This document shows positions 7,684 through 16,440 of a DNA stretch of 32,920 nucleotides, piece after piece. The DNA comes from Hyella patelloides LEGE 07179 (GTDB lineage Bacteria > Cyanobacteriota > Cyanobacteriia > Cyanobacteriales > Xenococcaceae), in assembly GCF_900659865.1 (NCBI RefSeq), contig NZ_LR213818.1, positions 1-32,920 of the forward strand, written 5' to 3'. Position 1 is the stretch's first letter. Each line of letters begins with the position of its first letter. The translations under genes were made by a program, and so were the position numbers. Under the pieces are notes generated by a model. It searched no databases and was not told the origin of the DNA. It saw nothing but the letters and a program-made list of their open reading frames with translations.

Positions 7684-7751
7684 AAGCAAGCTCAAGGGTA
7701 CTAGCTTGCAAGCGATCAAGATCGTAAGAGCCTGTAACAGACTCTTACGTC
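7684..7751 (-). promoter_or_regulatory. Two stem-loops in the vipp1 upstream region
   Basis: The 395-base gap 7640-8034 contains the vipp1 promoter region and the cobW terminator. About 45-110 bases before the vipp1 start are two stem-loops: GCAAGCT (7686-7692)/AGCTTGC (7703-7709), and CGTAAGAG (7723-7730)/CTCTTACG (7742-7749) with an inner CTG/CAG. They may shape the vipp1 leader or be ordinary palindromic repeats. I see no recognisable riboswitch or convincing promoter boxes. Confidence 0.3.
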
Positions 7752-7947
7752 TATAGTTTTACATATTCCCCTAGCCTAACGTTGATTTTGATCTTAGACT
7801 ACTAAAACTGACAATTCCCAAATAAGAATCAATATTTTGTTCAATTATTATTATATTTAGCATTGACCCAACTTAATGTCAGCTAAGTACAAAGAGTTGT
7901 TCTTGACTGATTTAGTGTTACAAAAAAAGCTCCACTTCGTATTTTCT

Positions 7948-7986
7948 GGAAAAATTAAGCCCAGAAAGAAAAACTTTCCAGGCTTT
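7948..7986 (-). terminator. Rho-independent terminator after cobW
   Basis: On the minus strand a stem AAGCCTGGAAAG pairs with CTTTCTGGGCTT (ten pairs with a two-base mismatch, loop of about five) and is followed by AATTTTT. It lies about 50 bases after the cobW stop and faces the right way to end the hupE-cobW transcript. Confidence 0.6.
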
Positions 7987-8034
7987 AACTAATTTGGGCT
8001 GTTAGTTATTGTCAATTGTTAAGACTTAAGACAA

Positions 8035-9078
8035 TTAGCGATCGCTAATTGTCAGACTTTGCTCGATCGCATCTTGGGTAAGATTATTACCAATAAACAC
8101 CAAACGAGTTTGGCGAGTTTCATCTTTTAACCACAAGCGATCGTAAAAAGTATCAAAACGATTACCTACTCCTTGTAAAACCAAACGCATTGGCTTATCA
8201 GGAACACTAACAAAACCTTTAATGCGGTAAATTTCCTCTTGTTGAACCAGTTTTTTGAGTTGTGTAATTAAATGTTCGGGATTGAAAGTATCATCACAAA
8301 TTAATTCTACAGAGTTAATATTTTCGTCGTGATCGTGTTCCTCTTCACCATCGTGATGGGAAGGGCGATGAGCTAAGTTATCTTCCACCGCAGCATTAAA
8401 ACCCAGTAAGATATCGGGACTAATTGAACCATCGCGACAAGCAACAATTTTGACTCCTGAAGGAACTTCTTTAGCCAACCAAGTTTTGATTTTGGTCAAA
8501 GTTTCCCCATCTACTAAGTCAGTCTTAGTGAGTAAAATTAAATCTGCACAAGCTAGCTGATCTTCAAATAACTCCTCTAAAGGGGTTTCATGTTCCAAAT
8601 TGGGGTCGGCTTCCCTTTGCGCTTCTAAAGCCTCTAAATCACCGACAATAGTGCCTTCTGCTAGAGCTTTACAGTCTACAACTGTCACTACTCCATCTAC
8701 GGTAGCGGTGTTACGAATTGCAGGCCAACGAAAGGCTTGTATTAGGGGTTTTGGGAGGGCTAATCCTGATGTTTCAATCAAAAGGCTATCGATGCTATCT
8801 CTACGCTGTAAAAGCTCCTGCATCGTCGGATAAAACTCTTCTTGTACTGTGCAGCATAAACAACCATTGGCTAATTCGATAATATTGCTGTTGGGGTCTT
8901 CGTCTTCATCGCATACTTGACAAGAGCGTAATAGTTCCCCATCAATCCCGATTTCCCCAAATTCATTGACTAAAACGGCAATTTTACGACCCTTATTATT
9001 TTGCAAAAGATGGCGCACTAAAGTAGTTTTTCCCGCGCCTAAGAAACCAGTAATTACGGTAACAGGAATTTTATGCAT
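8035..9078 (-). CDS. cobW: CobW-type GTPase metallochaperone
   Basis: The 347-residue protein is a G3E-family GTPase. Motifs: Walker A GFLGAGKTTL (11-20), the metal-binding CxCC motif in NGCLCCTV (about 71-78), Walker B/switch in SLLIETSGLA, and the guanine-recognition motif TKTDLVDG. A His/Asp-rich linker (SHHDGEEEHDHDEN, about 240-253) precedes the CobW_C domain. G3E proteins deliver divalent metals. Here the upstream cobalamin riboswitch and hupE fragment argue for cobalt supply to B12 synthesis rather than a zinc-only role. The start ATG (9076-9078) is 43 bases after the hupE stop, consistent with one transcript. A terminator follows at about 7950-7985. Confidence 0.9.
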   Translation of the reverse strand: MHKIPVTVITGFLGAGKTTLVRHLLQNNKGRKIAVLVNEFGEIGIDGELLRSCQVCDEDEDPNSNIIELANGCLCCTVQEEFYPTMQELLQRRDSIDSLLIETSGLALPKPLIQAFRWPAIRNTATVDGVVTVVDCKALAEGTIVGDLEALEAQREADPNLEHETPLEELFEDQLACADLILLTKTDLVDGETLTKIKTWLAKEVPSGVKIVACRDGSISPDILLGFNAAVEDNLAHRPSHHDGEEEHDHDENINSVELICDDTFNPEHLITQLKKLVQQEEIYRIKGFVSVPDKPMRLVLQGVGNRFDTFYDRLWLKDETRQTRLVFIGNNLTQDAIEQSLTISDR

Positions 9079-9121
9079 TATTTTTATTAATTGTTAATTG
9101 TTAGTGGGTAGAGATGTTCTG

Positions 9122-9382
9122 TCAGAAGCGGTGCATCATACCTGATTTTTTTCTGAAAACAGCCAGTAAACCCACTGCAATCACAAAAGCAAAATGATCT
9201 AAGCCAACAATAGGATGTCCCAAACCAGAAAGAAAACCTTCAACAAAACTAGCAGGAGTCCTACCATCAAAAGGATGATGTGCCAAAGTTGGCTGTACCA
9301 TCACCAAAAAAATTAAACCAAAAGCGATCGCAGATGTTTCTAGATTCGCGATCGCTTTATACTTGAAACTCGAAAATAACAC
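9122..9382 (-). pseudogene. hupE: HupE/UreJ-family cobalt/nickel permease, C-terminally truncated
   Basis: The 86-residue frame has a signal peptide (hydrophobic about 18-32, cleavage expected after LAH or nearby) followed by the HupE signature HHPFDGRTPASFVEGFLSGLGHPIVGLDHFAFVIAVGLLAVF. Normal HupE proteins have about 190-200 residues and six helices; here the sequence ends after the first helix of the core with KKSGMMHRF. The missing part is not found before cobW. The break is next to an STRR-like block and a GTAGAGATG sequence (about 9087-9120), so a repeat-associated deletion is likely. The start is GTG (9380-9382) with AGG about ten bases upstream. With only one core helix it should not form a permease. 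Confidence 0.8.
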
Positions 9383-9425
9383 TATTCTGTACCTCGCAGA
9401 AAATTGCTCAAAGTTATTTAGTTAT

Positions 9426-9618
9426 TTATTGGCGGGCATTCTGACTTAGAGATGGTAGAGAATATCTCGCGCGTTCCTTTGTGCGACGCAAAGCTAGTTC
9501 TTTAGGGTCTTTCGCGCCATGCGGGGTCGCTCGTCTCATTACAGTTGCGGGACAGCGTTGGATTTTCACCAAACTTTCCCCATTACTTCCAATGACTGTT
9601 CCCAATTGGAACCAATAA
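9426..9618 (-). promoter_or_regulatory. Cobalamin (B12) riboswitch with an enlarged arm
   Basis: On the minus strand, the closing stem TTATTGG (9612-9618) pairs with CCAATAA (9426-9432). Inside are the aptamer's conserved blocks in order: GGGAA, GGTGAAAATCC, GCTGTCCCGCAACTGTAA (B12-box region) and, near the 3' side, GTCAGAATGCCCGCC. Cobalamin aptamers bind adenosyl- or methylcobalamin and usually lower downstream expression. It precedes hupE and cobW. Between CTGTAAT and GTCAGAAT the variable arm is unusually long (about 95 bases) because it includes a copy of the dispersed repeat also found at 6551-6584. The expression platform is not obvious; occlusion of the hupE start region is possible. 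Confidence 0.92.
9481..9511. repeat. Dispersed repeat, copy 2, inside the riboswitch
   Basis: In minus orientation this reads AAGACCCTAAAGAACTAGC then TTTGCGTCGCAC, nearly the same as 6551-6584. It lies in the peripheral arm of the cobalamin riboswitch and not in the ligand-binding core. Confidence 0.65.
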
Positions 9619-9643
9619 GCTATATTACAGTATCACAAAAAGG

Positions 9644-9649
9644 TATAAT
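9644..9649 (+). promoter_or_regulatory. Possible -10 box for argJ
   Basis: A perfect TATAAT lies 83 bases before the argJ start. No good -35 box is at the standard distance, so this is a tentative call. Confidence 0.3.
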
Positions 9650-9732
9650 CACGTGGATGTAAAGAAGCTACGTTATTAAAATAAAATACGCAGTTTCGAT
9701 AAATAAGATAATTTTTCTGATTGTAAAGAATC

Positions 9733-10974
9733 ATGACAGATTGGCAGATAGTAGCAGGGGGCGTAACTGCACCTAAAGGATACAAAGCATCGGGTATTGT
9801 AGCTGGGTTAAAGGCTTCTGGCGCACCAGATTTAGCCTTGATCTTATCAGACACAGAGGCGATTGCTGCGGGCGTATTTACTACCTCTCAAGTGAGGGCT
9901 GCTTGTGTTGATTACTGTCGCCAAGTCTTACAAGATCAAAGCAGTATGCGAGCCATTCTCTGTAATGCAGGACAAGCTAATGCTGGTACAGGAGAACTAG
10001 GTTGGCAAGATGCCCTCACAAGTGCAGAATTATTAGCTCAAGAATTAAGTATCTCTCCCAAAGAAATTCTCCTCGCTTCCACAGGAGTAATCGGACAGCG
10101 CATTAAAATGGATGCACTCAGAGAAGGAATTCCCAAGTTAGTCAATGAGATGGCTGCTGATAGAGGGGAAGATGCAGCTAAAGCGATTATCACCACCGAT
10201 TTAGTGACTAAAGAAATTGCTTTAGAAACTATGATTGAAGGTCGTCCAGTACGCATCGGAGGCATTGCCAAAGGTTCGGGAATGATTCATCCTAATATGG
10301 CAACTATGCTTTGTTTTATTACTTGTGATGCGGTGGTTTCTAGCAATCTCTGGCAAGAAATGTTGAAAAGAGCAGTAGATTCTAGCTTTAATCAAATTAC
10401 AGTAGATGGAGACACCAGCACCAACGATTGTGTAATTGCTCTGGCTAATGGACAGTCCCGCACCAGTGCGATTACTTCCATGGGCAAAAATGCCGAAAAT
10501 CTAGAAGCCATGCTAACAGAAGTTTGTCAGTATTTAGCTAAAGCGGTCGCTCGTGATGGAGAAGGAGCAACCTGTCTGATTGAGGTACAAGTTTCTGGCG
10601 CACTCAATAATAACGATGCTTCTACTGTAGCAAGGACAATTGCTGGCTCATCATTGGTCAAATCCGCCGTTTTCGGACGAGATCCTAACTGGGGGCGTAT
10701 TGGGGCTGCTGCGGGTAGAGCGGGAGTCAAATTTCATCAGGATGAATTGAGTATCAAGCTAGGAGATATAGCTTTGATGGATAATGGTCAACCCTTAGAA
10801 TTCGACCGCAATGCTGCGAGTAATTATCTTAAACAAGCAGCCGAAGGGGAATACCTAGAAGGAGATACCGTTTTAATTGATGTCATAATTGGTAGTGGCT
10901 CTGGTAAAGGTACTGCTTGGGGTTGCGATCTGACTTATAAGTATATCGAAATCAATGCAGAATACACCACGTAA
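9733..10974 (+). CDS. argJ: Bifunctional ornithine acetyltransferase / N-acetylglutamate synthase
   Basis: The 413-residue protein matches ArgJ throughout: GVTAPKGYKASGI at the N-terminus, CNAGQANAGTG (77-87), LLASTGVIGQ (113-122) and KGSGMIHPNMATML (180-193). The precursor is self-cleaved between Ala190 and Thr191, and Thr191 becomes the nucleophile. Later motifs VDGDTSTND and GRDPNWGRIGAAAGRAG are present. The enzyme moves the acetyl group from N-acetylornithine to glutamate, making arginine synthesis cyclic; whether it also uses acetyl-CoA (bifunctional form) cannot be read from sequence. Length and start (ATG 9733) are normal. It is divergent from the riboswitch-hupE-cobW unit and converges on the histidine kinase gene. 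Confidence 0.96.
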   Translation: MTDWQIVAGGVTAPKGYKASGIVAGLKASGAPDLALILSDTEAIAAGVFTTSQVRAACVDYCRQVLQDQSSMRAILCNAGQANAGTGELGWQDALTSAELLAQELSISPKEILLASTGVIGQRIKMDALREGIPKLVNEMAADRGEDAAKAIITTDLVTKEIALETMIEGRPVRIGGIAKGSGMIHPNMATMLCFITCDAVVSSNLWQEMLKRAVDSSFNQITVDGDTSTNDCVIALANGQSRTSAITSMGKNAENLEAMLTEVCQYLAKAVARDGEGATCLIEVQVSGALNNNDASTVARTIAGSSLVKSAVFGRDPNWGRIGAAAGRAGVKFHQDELSIKLGDIALMDNGQPLEFDRNAASNYLKQAAEGEYLEGDTVLIDVIIGSGSGKGTAWGCDLTYKYIEINAEYTT

Positions 10975-11070
10975 ACACACCCCAGCGTGAACCAATGAGG
11001 CTCGATCCCTCAGCGTAATTTATCGATGAGTTATCACGAACCATGAACCACTAACCACTAACGAAGAAAA

Positions 11071-12762
11071 TTACTGAATGGTTTTCATCACTGGTAAATG
11101 ATTCAAAGGAACAGTAAAAGTAACAGTAGAGCCTAAATCTTCTCCCATACTGTAAAAAGAAATTGTTCCTCCCATTGCTTCTACCAACTTTTGGGAAATT
11201 GCTAAACCCAAACCAGTACCGCCATAGGATTTGGTGTGAGAACCATCCACCTGAAAGAAGTTTTCAAATAACTTATTTTGTTTTTCTAAAGAGACACCAA
11301 TTCCTGTATCTGCAACGCTGATTTTGACCATACCAGGAAACTGCTGATCGTTGTGAGTTAACTTTTTGCTACCGATTTCCGCATTAATCACAACTCCTCC
11401 TTCATGGGTAAATTTAATCGCATTACCCGCTAAATTAAGCATCACCTGTAGCAAACGCTGATAATTACCATAAATAGTTACAGGAGTTAAAGTAGCAGGG
11501 TACTTAATTTGGAAACTAATATTTTTTTGCTCTGCTTGGGTACGGATTAAATTATCAACATCTTGGAATAGCTCTTCTAACTCGACATCGGCTAGCTCTA
11601 ATTCCATCTTTCCTGCTTCTATTTTGGCAATATCGAGAATGTCATTAATCAAATTCAGCAAATGCAGCGAGGAACGATAAGCTTCTTGAATAAACTCGCG
11701 CTGTTCTTCTGGATTATCCGCCATCCCTTCTAAAAGTAGCTTCAGAAAGCCAATAATGCCATTGAGGGGGGTACGTAATTCGTGGGATGTATTAGCTAAA
11801 AAGTCACTTTTAAGACGATTGGCTTCTTCTGCTTGGATGCTAGCAATTTCTAATTCTTGGTAAAGTTTGGCATGAGCGATCGCCGTTCCCACGTGTTCGG
11901 CTAATTCTTTGAGTAATTCAATTTCTGCGGTAGTCCAACTACGATGGCGATCGCACTGTTGTAAACAGATAATCGCATTATTTTGATTGTTATAGCAAGT
12001 AGCGACCATCAAAATCGACTTAGCATCAAAAGAATCATCAACTAAACGATCTGCTGCAATGGGATCGGAAATATCTAGAGCTTGCTGAAAATAAGGCTCT
12101 GTTTGCCAATCAAAAGTATAGCCTAAAATAGAGTCCAACTCTGGTTGATGATATTCTGCTTCTACCTTTAAATGGGTTTTCTGTAGGTTATGGGACAAAA
12201 TCAAACAGCGACTCACAGAAAAAACTTCACCTAAACTATCTACTGTTTGTTGCCAAATAGTATCTAAATTCAAGCTACGACGAATTTGACGGGTAATTCG
12301 AGTTAATAGCTTTTGATAGCTATAAATAGGCATCAGCGATTTTTCGTGACTGGTGGGAAACACCTCTGTTTCTTTCAAGAGATGACCCATCACCAACACA
12401 ACATTTGGCTCGCCTTCTGGGGGTAATATGGGGCTAATAATTAACTCAAACGCAAACGAACGATCTTGATAGCGAAACAAACAATAACACTGTTCTGGTA
12501 ATCTTTGTTTAAGAACTCGCTTTATTTTGTCAATGTAGGCTTTAACGTCTAAAGGAATAAAAATATCTTCACAACCAGAGCCTACTAAGCGATCGTTTTG
12601 TAACTCATATTGTGAAGATTTTGCCCACCAAAAAGAAATATATACTCCCAAGCTATCTTGAGTAAAAACTAATTCTGCACCCAAATTTTGCCAATGCATA
12701 GAGTTGACCTGTTCTGTGGGAGGTCTATCATTTACTAATTCTGAGTTAAATCCAGCAAACAT
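11071..12762 (-). CDS. PAS-GAF sensor histidine kinase
   Basis: The 563-residue soluble kinase has a PAS-like N-terminus (about 25-130), a GAF domain (about 150-300, ending with QQCDRHRSWTTAEIELLKEL), a HisKA domain with phosphoacceptor His327 in NTSHELRTPLNG, and an HATPase domain with N, G1 and G2 boxes (NLAGNAIKFTHEGG, VADTGIGVS, GGTGLGLAIS). No receiver domain or membrane segment is seen, so it is a cytoplasmic sensor that must pass phosphate to a separate regulator. No response regulator gene is adjacent. The GAF domain lacks a Cys-His bilin attachment pair, so it is probably not a chromophore-bearing photoreceptor. The start ATG is at 12760-12762. Confidence 0.9.
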   Translation of the reverse strand: MFAGFNSELVNDRPPTEQVNSMHWQNLGAELVFTQDSLGVYISFWWAKSSQYELQNDRLVGSGCEDIFIPLDVKAYIDKIKRVLKQRLPEQCYCLFRYQDRSFAFELIISPILPPEGEPNVVLVMGHLLKETEVFPTSHEKSLMPIYSYQKLLTRITRQIRRSLNLDTIWQQTVDSLGEVFSVSRCLILSHNLQKTHLKVEAEYHQPELDSILGYTFDWQTEPYFQQALDISDPIAADRLVDDSFDAKSILMVATCYNNQNNAIICLQQCDRHRSWTTAEIELLKELAEHVGTAIAHAKLYQELEIASIQAEEANRLKSDFLANTSHELRTPLNGIIGFLKLLLEGMADNPEEQREFIQEAYRSSLHLLNLINDILDIAKIEAGKMELELADVELEELFQDVDNLIRTQAEQKNISFQIKYPATLTPVTIYGNYQRLLQVMLNLAGNAIKFTHEGGVVINAEIGSKKLTHNDQQFPGMVKISVADTGIGVSLEKQNKLFENFFQVDGSHTKSYGGTGLGLAISQKLVEAMGGTISFYSMGEDLGSTVTFTVPLNHLPVMKTIQ

Positions 12763-13157
12763 CAGCAGATATCTTGGGTTTATTGTGAGAGTATTTTAAG
12801 CAAGGGTCACGTGCTGTCTTTGCCGCTTTGGCTTGGTGTGAGTCACAAAGTCGCATTATTAACGGCAAAGTAATTTGTGATTTTGCAATCTCTTTCCTGA
12901 AACTATAACCTACAGATATCCAACTAAGGGACATCTTTAAACTGCAAATAGGTTTTAACTTAGATACTTGAGTTTCTGTAAAAAAGTTTCAGATGCTTAA
13001 TATAGAGTACTATTTTATCAATAGATTCAGAAAGTTCAAGGTTGTTATTTGACAGCCCATAATCATGCATACCACCTATATTAAAAAAATATTTGGGAAT
13101 AACTGGGGATATATAGGCATTAAAATAACGCTTTCTCATAATAACACCAAGTATTAA

Positions 13158-13394
13158 CTAATCATTCCATTCTCCTCGCGGTGGTAAAGGCGGATTACGG
13201 CGAAAAGTACGAGTTAAATCACCACTAATTTCTCGCTCTCCCTTAAGCCATTGTTTAATAGCATTTTCGATAGTTCGACTAGGATCGTTAGTAAGCAGCT
13301 TTAACTGTTCTAAAACGTCAGAGTCCAGATTAATTGAGATCTCCACTTTACTAGGGAAATTTTGTTGTTCTATTTCTCCTGTTTGCTCACTCAT
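13158..13394 (-). CDS. Ribbon-helix-helix-like small protein
   Basis: The 78-residue protein has a short charged N-terminus, a strand-like KVEISINLDSDVLEQL, a second helix in SRTIENAIKQWLKG, then a tail TRTFRRNPPLPPRGEWND. The central part fits an RHH DNA-binding fold as in antitoxins or CopG-type regulators. The proline-rich tail ending GEWND I recall as conserved in cyanobacterial homologues, which suggests a partner-binding role. No toxin gene is adjacent, so it may be an orphan antitoxin or a housekeeping regulator. The start ATG (13392-13394) follows a spacer that holds nothing else recognisable. Confidence 0.65.
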   Translation of the reverse strand: MSEQTGEIEQQNFPSKVEISINLDSDVLEQLKLLTNDPSRTIENAIKQWLKGEREISGDLTRTFRRNPPLPPRGEWND

Positions 13395-13514
13395 AGGCTT
13401 TAGTTATTATTGCTATTAATTATTGTACCTGTGATATCAAATTCAATTTATTAATTATAAAAAAATTTTTCAGGTAACTATTGTCTGTCTGAAAAAGGAA
13501 CAGAGTATCAGTAA

Positions 13515-13850
13515 ACAATTTGACGGGAGGAAATGACGGAAGACCCGCGTCCCATCAAGTGTGATAATATCGCCGTAAGACGTTTACACTCGACGCATCT
13601 TCGTGTTTACACCCGTCATATTGGGTATTTATCCCCATCGCATTTGGGGCAAATGCCCAACTTAAACTTCCCTTGGAGACCTCGCCCATTCGCGGACTTA
13701 CCGAATGCTTCTTGATGCTCAAAGGCTCGCTTGCATTCTGGCGACAGTTCTCTGGGTCGGGAAACCCTTCTGCAAGACTGTCGCGCTATTCCATTTAGCC
13801 TTATTATCCCGCCCTGATATTATCCCGCTTGACGGGACGAATGGGATTCC
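13515..13850. other. Strongly structured intergenic element, possible mobile non-coding RNA
   Basis: The 630-base gap 13395-14026 holds a run of compensating stems: TTGACGGGA (13520-13528)/TCCCATCAA (13550-13558); TTGGGTATTT (13621-13630)/AAATGCCCAA (13651-13660) enclosing CCCCA/TGGGG; AAGGCT (13722-13727)/AGCCTT (13797-13802) enclosing GCGACAGT (13741-13748)/ACTGTCGC (13777-13784) with an inner GGGT/ACCC; and TCCCG/CGGGA (13823-13837). It is more GC-rich than the surroundings and shares words with 6781-6850. Open frames on both strands (a plus 60-codon frame at 13533, and a minus frame of about 60 codons with CPKCDGDKYPI) look like by-products of structure. Possible identities are a solo transposon-associated RNA (IscB/HEARO or TnpB type) or a miniature element; none is proven. 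Confidence 0.55.
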
Positions 13851-13984
13851 CGTGTTGACGAGCAAGTTTTATCCAGCGATAGGCTTTAGGCTTATAGCTG
13901 TAAGCTTTGTTTAATTCCTCCACTTCGTGCATAGTGGAATAAGGCTAGGTGGTGGGTAAAATTGCCCCCACACTTGCTTGCTTG

Positions 13985-14002
13985 TAGCTAATAGCTAATA
14001 GC
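13985..14002. repeat. Short TAGCTAA tandem repeat
   Basis: Two and a half tandem copies of TAGCTAA lie in the 3' flank of glgB, another STRR-type block. The rest of 13851-14026 shows no gene. Confidence 0.6.
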
Positions 14003-14026
14003 AAGAAAGCTAATCGCTACGCGATT

Positions 14027-16321
14027 TTAAGACATTTTTTGAACTTTGGTGGTTTGAGGACGATCTAACTTAAAGATGACAACAGCCAAAGGAGGTAAAC
14101 ATAAATCTAAAGAATAGGGCAAATTGTGGAATGACCATTCATCAGTCCACTTACCACCTAAATTCCCCATATTGCTACCACCATACTTCTTCGCGTCACT
14201 ATTAAAGATTTCCCCATAGAATCCAGCTTCAGGAACTCCCACACGATAATGGCTGTGAGGCTGAGGAGTGAAGTTACAAACCACTACTAAAAACTCATTG
14301 GGATCCTGACTGCGACGAATAAAGGAAACCACGCTATGACTGTTATCACTGCAATCAATCCATTCAAAACCTGGTTCTTCATAGTCTCTATCATAAAGAG
14401 CGGGTTGGCTCTTATACATTTGATTCAACTCGGCAAAAAACTGTTTGAGGTTCTTATGGCTGTCGTACTGTAACAAATGCCACTCTAAATCTGCCCAGAC
14501 ATTCCATTCGCTCCATTGACCAAACTCCATGCTCATAAACATGGTTTTTTTCCCTGGGTGGGCAAACATATAGCTGAATAGACAACGAATGTTCGCAAAT
14601 TTTTGCCATTCATCCCCTGGAAATTTGCCAACGATGTTACTCTTACCGTGAACTATCTCATCATGGGAGAGTGCCAGCATATAGTTTTCACTGTGGTGAT
14701 ACCACATACTGAAAGTGATATTGTTTTGATGAAACTGACGAAACCAGGGATCCATGCTGAAATAATCCAACATATCGTGCATCCAGCCCATATTCCATTT
14801 GAGATTAAAGCCCAAACCACCAGTGTAGGTAGGCCAAGATACCATTGGCCAAGAGGTGGATTCTTCGGCAATAGAAAGTGTTCCAGGGAAGTAGCTGAAT
14901 AACAAACTATTTACTTGGCGTAAGAAATCCGCAGCTTCGAGGTTTTCACAACCACCGTATTCGTTAGCTATCCATTCACCATCTTTGCGATCGTAATTAA
15001 GATAGAGCATCGAAGCTACAGCATCTACCCTAATACCATCAATATGATATTTATCAAACCAGAAAAGAGCATTAGCAACTAAAAAGTTACGAACTTCATT
15101 TCGACCGTAGTTAAAAATTAAGGTTCCCCATTCTTTGTGTTCTCCCTTACGGGGATCGGCGTATTCATAAAGGTGAGTACCATCAAAGAAAGCCAAACCA
15201 TGACCATCTTTAGGAAAATGTCCTGGTACCCAATCTACAAGTACCCCAATATCATTTTCATGACACTTATCGATGAAGTACATCAAGTCTTCGGGATTAC
15301 CATAGCGAGAAGTAGGAGCATAGTATCCTGTTACTTGGTAGCCCCAAGAACCGTCAAAAGGGTGTTCGGCGATCGGTAATAATTCAATATGGGTGTAACC
15401 TAGTTCTTTAACATAGGGAACTAGTTTATCTACCAGTTCGTAATAACTCAAAAAACGAGCTTCTGGCTTTAATTCCGAAACTGTTACTGGCTCAGATGCT
15501 CCTGAAAGTAGTGGGGTTTTTGATTCCGAGGAAGCGTGTAGCCAAGAGCCTAAATGAACTTCATAAACAGAAATAGGTTGATTTAAAGGTTCGCTATGAC
15601 GGCGTTTTTCCAGCCAAGCATCATCGTGCCATTGATAACTGTCCAAATCTGCCACAATCGAAGCCGTTTTTGGTCTAACTTCTTGTTGAAAACCATAGGG
15701 ATCGGATTTTTCATAAATATGTCCTTCCCAGTTTTTAATTTCATACTTATAGCTCGTACCAATGCCTAGCTGAGGAATAAATAGTTCCCAGATACCGTTG
15801 CCACGATTGCCCATTTGATGTTCTCTACCATCCCAATCGTTAAAATCTCCTAAAACAGAGACATTTCTGGCATTAGGAGCCCAGACAGCGAAGTAGACTC
15901 CAGCAACTCCCCCTGTGGTTGCTGGGTGCGCTCCTAGCTTTTCGTAAATACGATGATGATTTCCTTCGGCAAAAAGATGAATATCAAAATCTGTTATTGA
16001 AGGAGTGTCAAAACCGTAAGGATCGTAAATGACTTTTTCATGACTATCCTGTTTAATGCGTATTTGATAGTTAGTGATTTGGGGAGTATTAATGATGCAA
16101 ACGAAAAAGTGGGGATGATGCTCGGAATGCATCGGGTACTCAGTTCTTTCTTCTGGGCAGATTACCGAAGCTGATTGAGCTTTAGGAAGATAAGCTCTAA
16201 CAACCCAGCTTTTGCCATCTCCATTACTGTTTAAAGGATGACAACCAAGAACTTCAAAAGGATTTTGATGCAGATTGTTAACGACTTGATTGACTTGTTC
16301 AGGAGCAATAGTTGAGGACAT
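14027..16321 (-). CDS. glgB: 1,4-alpha-glucan branching enzyme
   Basis: The 764-residue enzyme has the long form of GlgB with an N-terminal CBM48-like module (about 15-115), a second CBM48 module (about 125-230, [20 protein letters not shown]), and a GH13 catalytic barrel. The four GH13 regions are visible: [22 protein letters not shown] (nucleophile Asp near residue 430), [10 protein letters not shown] (acid/base Glu near 483) and [11 protein letters not shown]. The C-terminal beta domain ends with [11 protein letters not shown]. It makes alpha-1,6 branches in glycogen. Length is typical, the start ATG is at 16319-16321, and the gene stands alone among the glycogen genes here. Confidence 0.96.
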   Translation of the reverse strand: MSSTIAPEQVNQVVNNLHQNPFEVLGCHPLNSNGDGKSWVVRAYLPKAQSASVICPEERTEYPMHSEHHPHFFVCIINTPQITNYQIRIKQDSHEKVIYDPYGFDTPSITDFDIHLFAEGNHHRIYEKLGAHPATTGGVAGVYFAVWAPNARNVSVLGDFNDWDGREHQMGNRGNGIWELFIPQLGIGTSYKYEIKNWEGHIYEKSDPYGFQQEVRPKTASIVADLDSYQWHDDAWLEKRRHSEPLNQPISVYEVHLGSWLHASSESKTPLLSGASEPVTVSELKPEARFLSYYELVDKLVPYVKELGYTHIELLPIAEHPFDGSWGYQVTGYYAPTSRYGNPEDLMYFIDKCHENDIGVLVDWVPGHFPKDGHGLAFFDGTHLYEYADPRKGEHKEWGTLIFNYGRNEVRNFLVANALFWFDKYHIDGIRVDAVASMLYLNYDRKDGEWIANEYGGCENLEAADFLRQVNSLLFSYFPGTLSIAEESTSWPMVSWPTYTGGLGFNLKWNMGWMHDMLDYFSMDPWFRQFHQNNITFSMWYHHSENYMLALSHDEIVHGKSNIVGKFPGDEWQKFANIRCLFSYMFAHPGKKTMFMSMEFGQWSEWNVWADLEWHLLQYDSHKNLKQFFAELNQMYKSQPALYDRDYEEPGFEWIDCSDNSHSVVSFIRRSQDPNEFLVVVCNFTPQPHSHYRVGVPEAGFYGEIFNSDAKKYGGSNMGNLGGKWTDEWSFHNLPYSLDLCLPPLAVVIFKLDRPQTTKVQKMS

Positions 16322-16440
16322 TAAGCTACTAGGATTTTTAAAGTTAATAATTTGTTAATTTTGAAAATATTTTTATACATACTTTAACGACTTTTGTGTT
16401 CAATAGAAAAACTTTATGTAGAAAGAGAACATAATTACTG

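Noticed and set aside
12746-12934. 62-codon minus frame overlapping the start of the PAS-GAF kinase
   Set aside because: No domain-like composition, no clear ribosome binding site, and it overlaps the kinase start; most likely chance.
13533-13914. Two plus-strand frames of 60 and 69 codons in the spacer before glgB
   Set aside because: They coincide with the inverted repeats of the structured element and have low-complexity-like, Pro/Arg/His-rich products with no recognisable domain.
14603-15379. Several antisense and out-of-frame open frames inside glgB
   Set aside because: Shadow frames of a strongly conserved GH13 gene.
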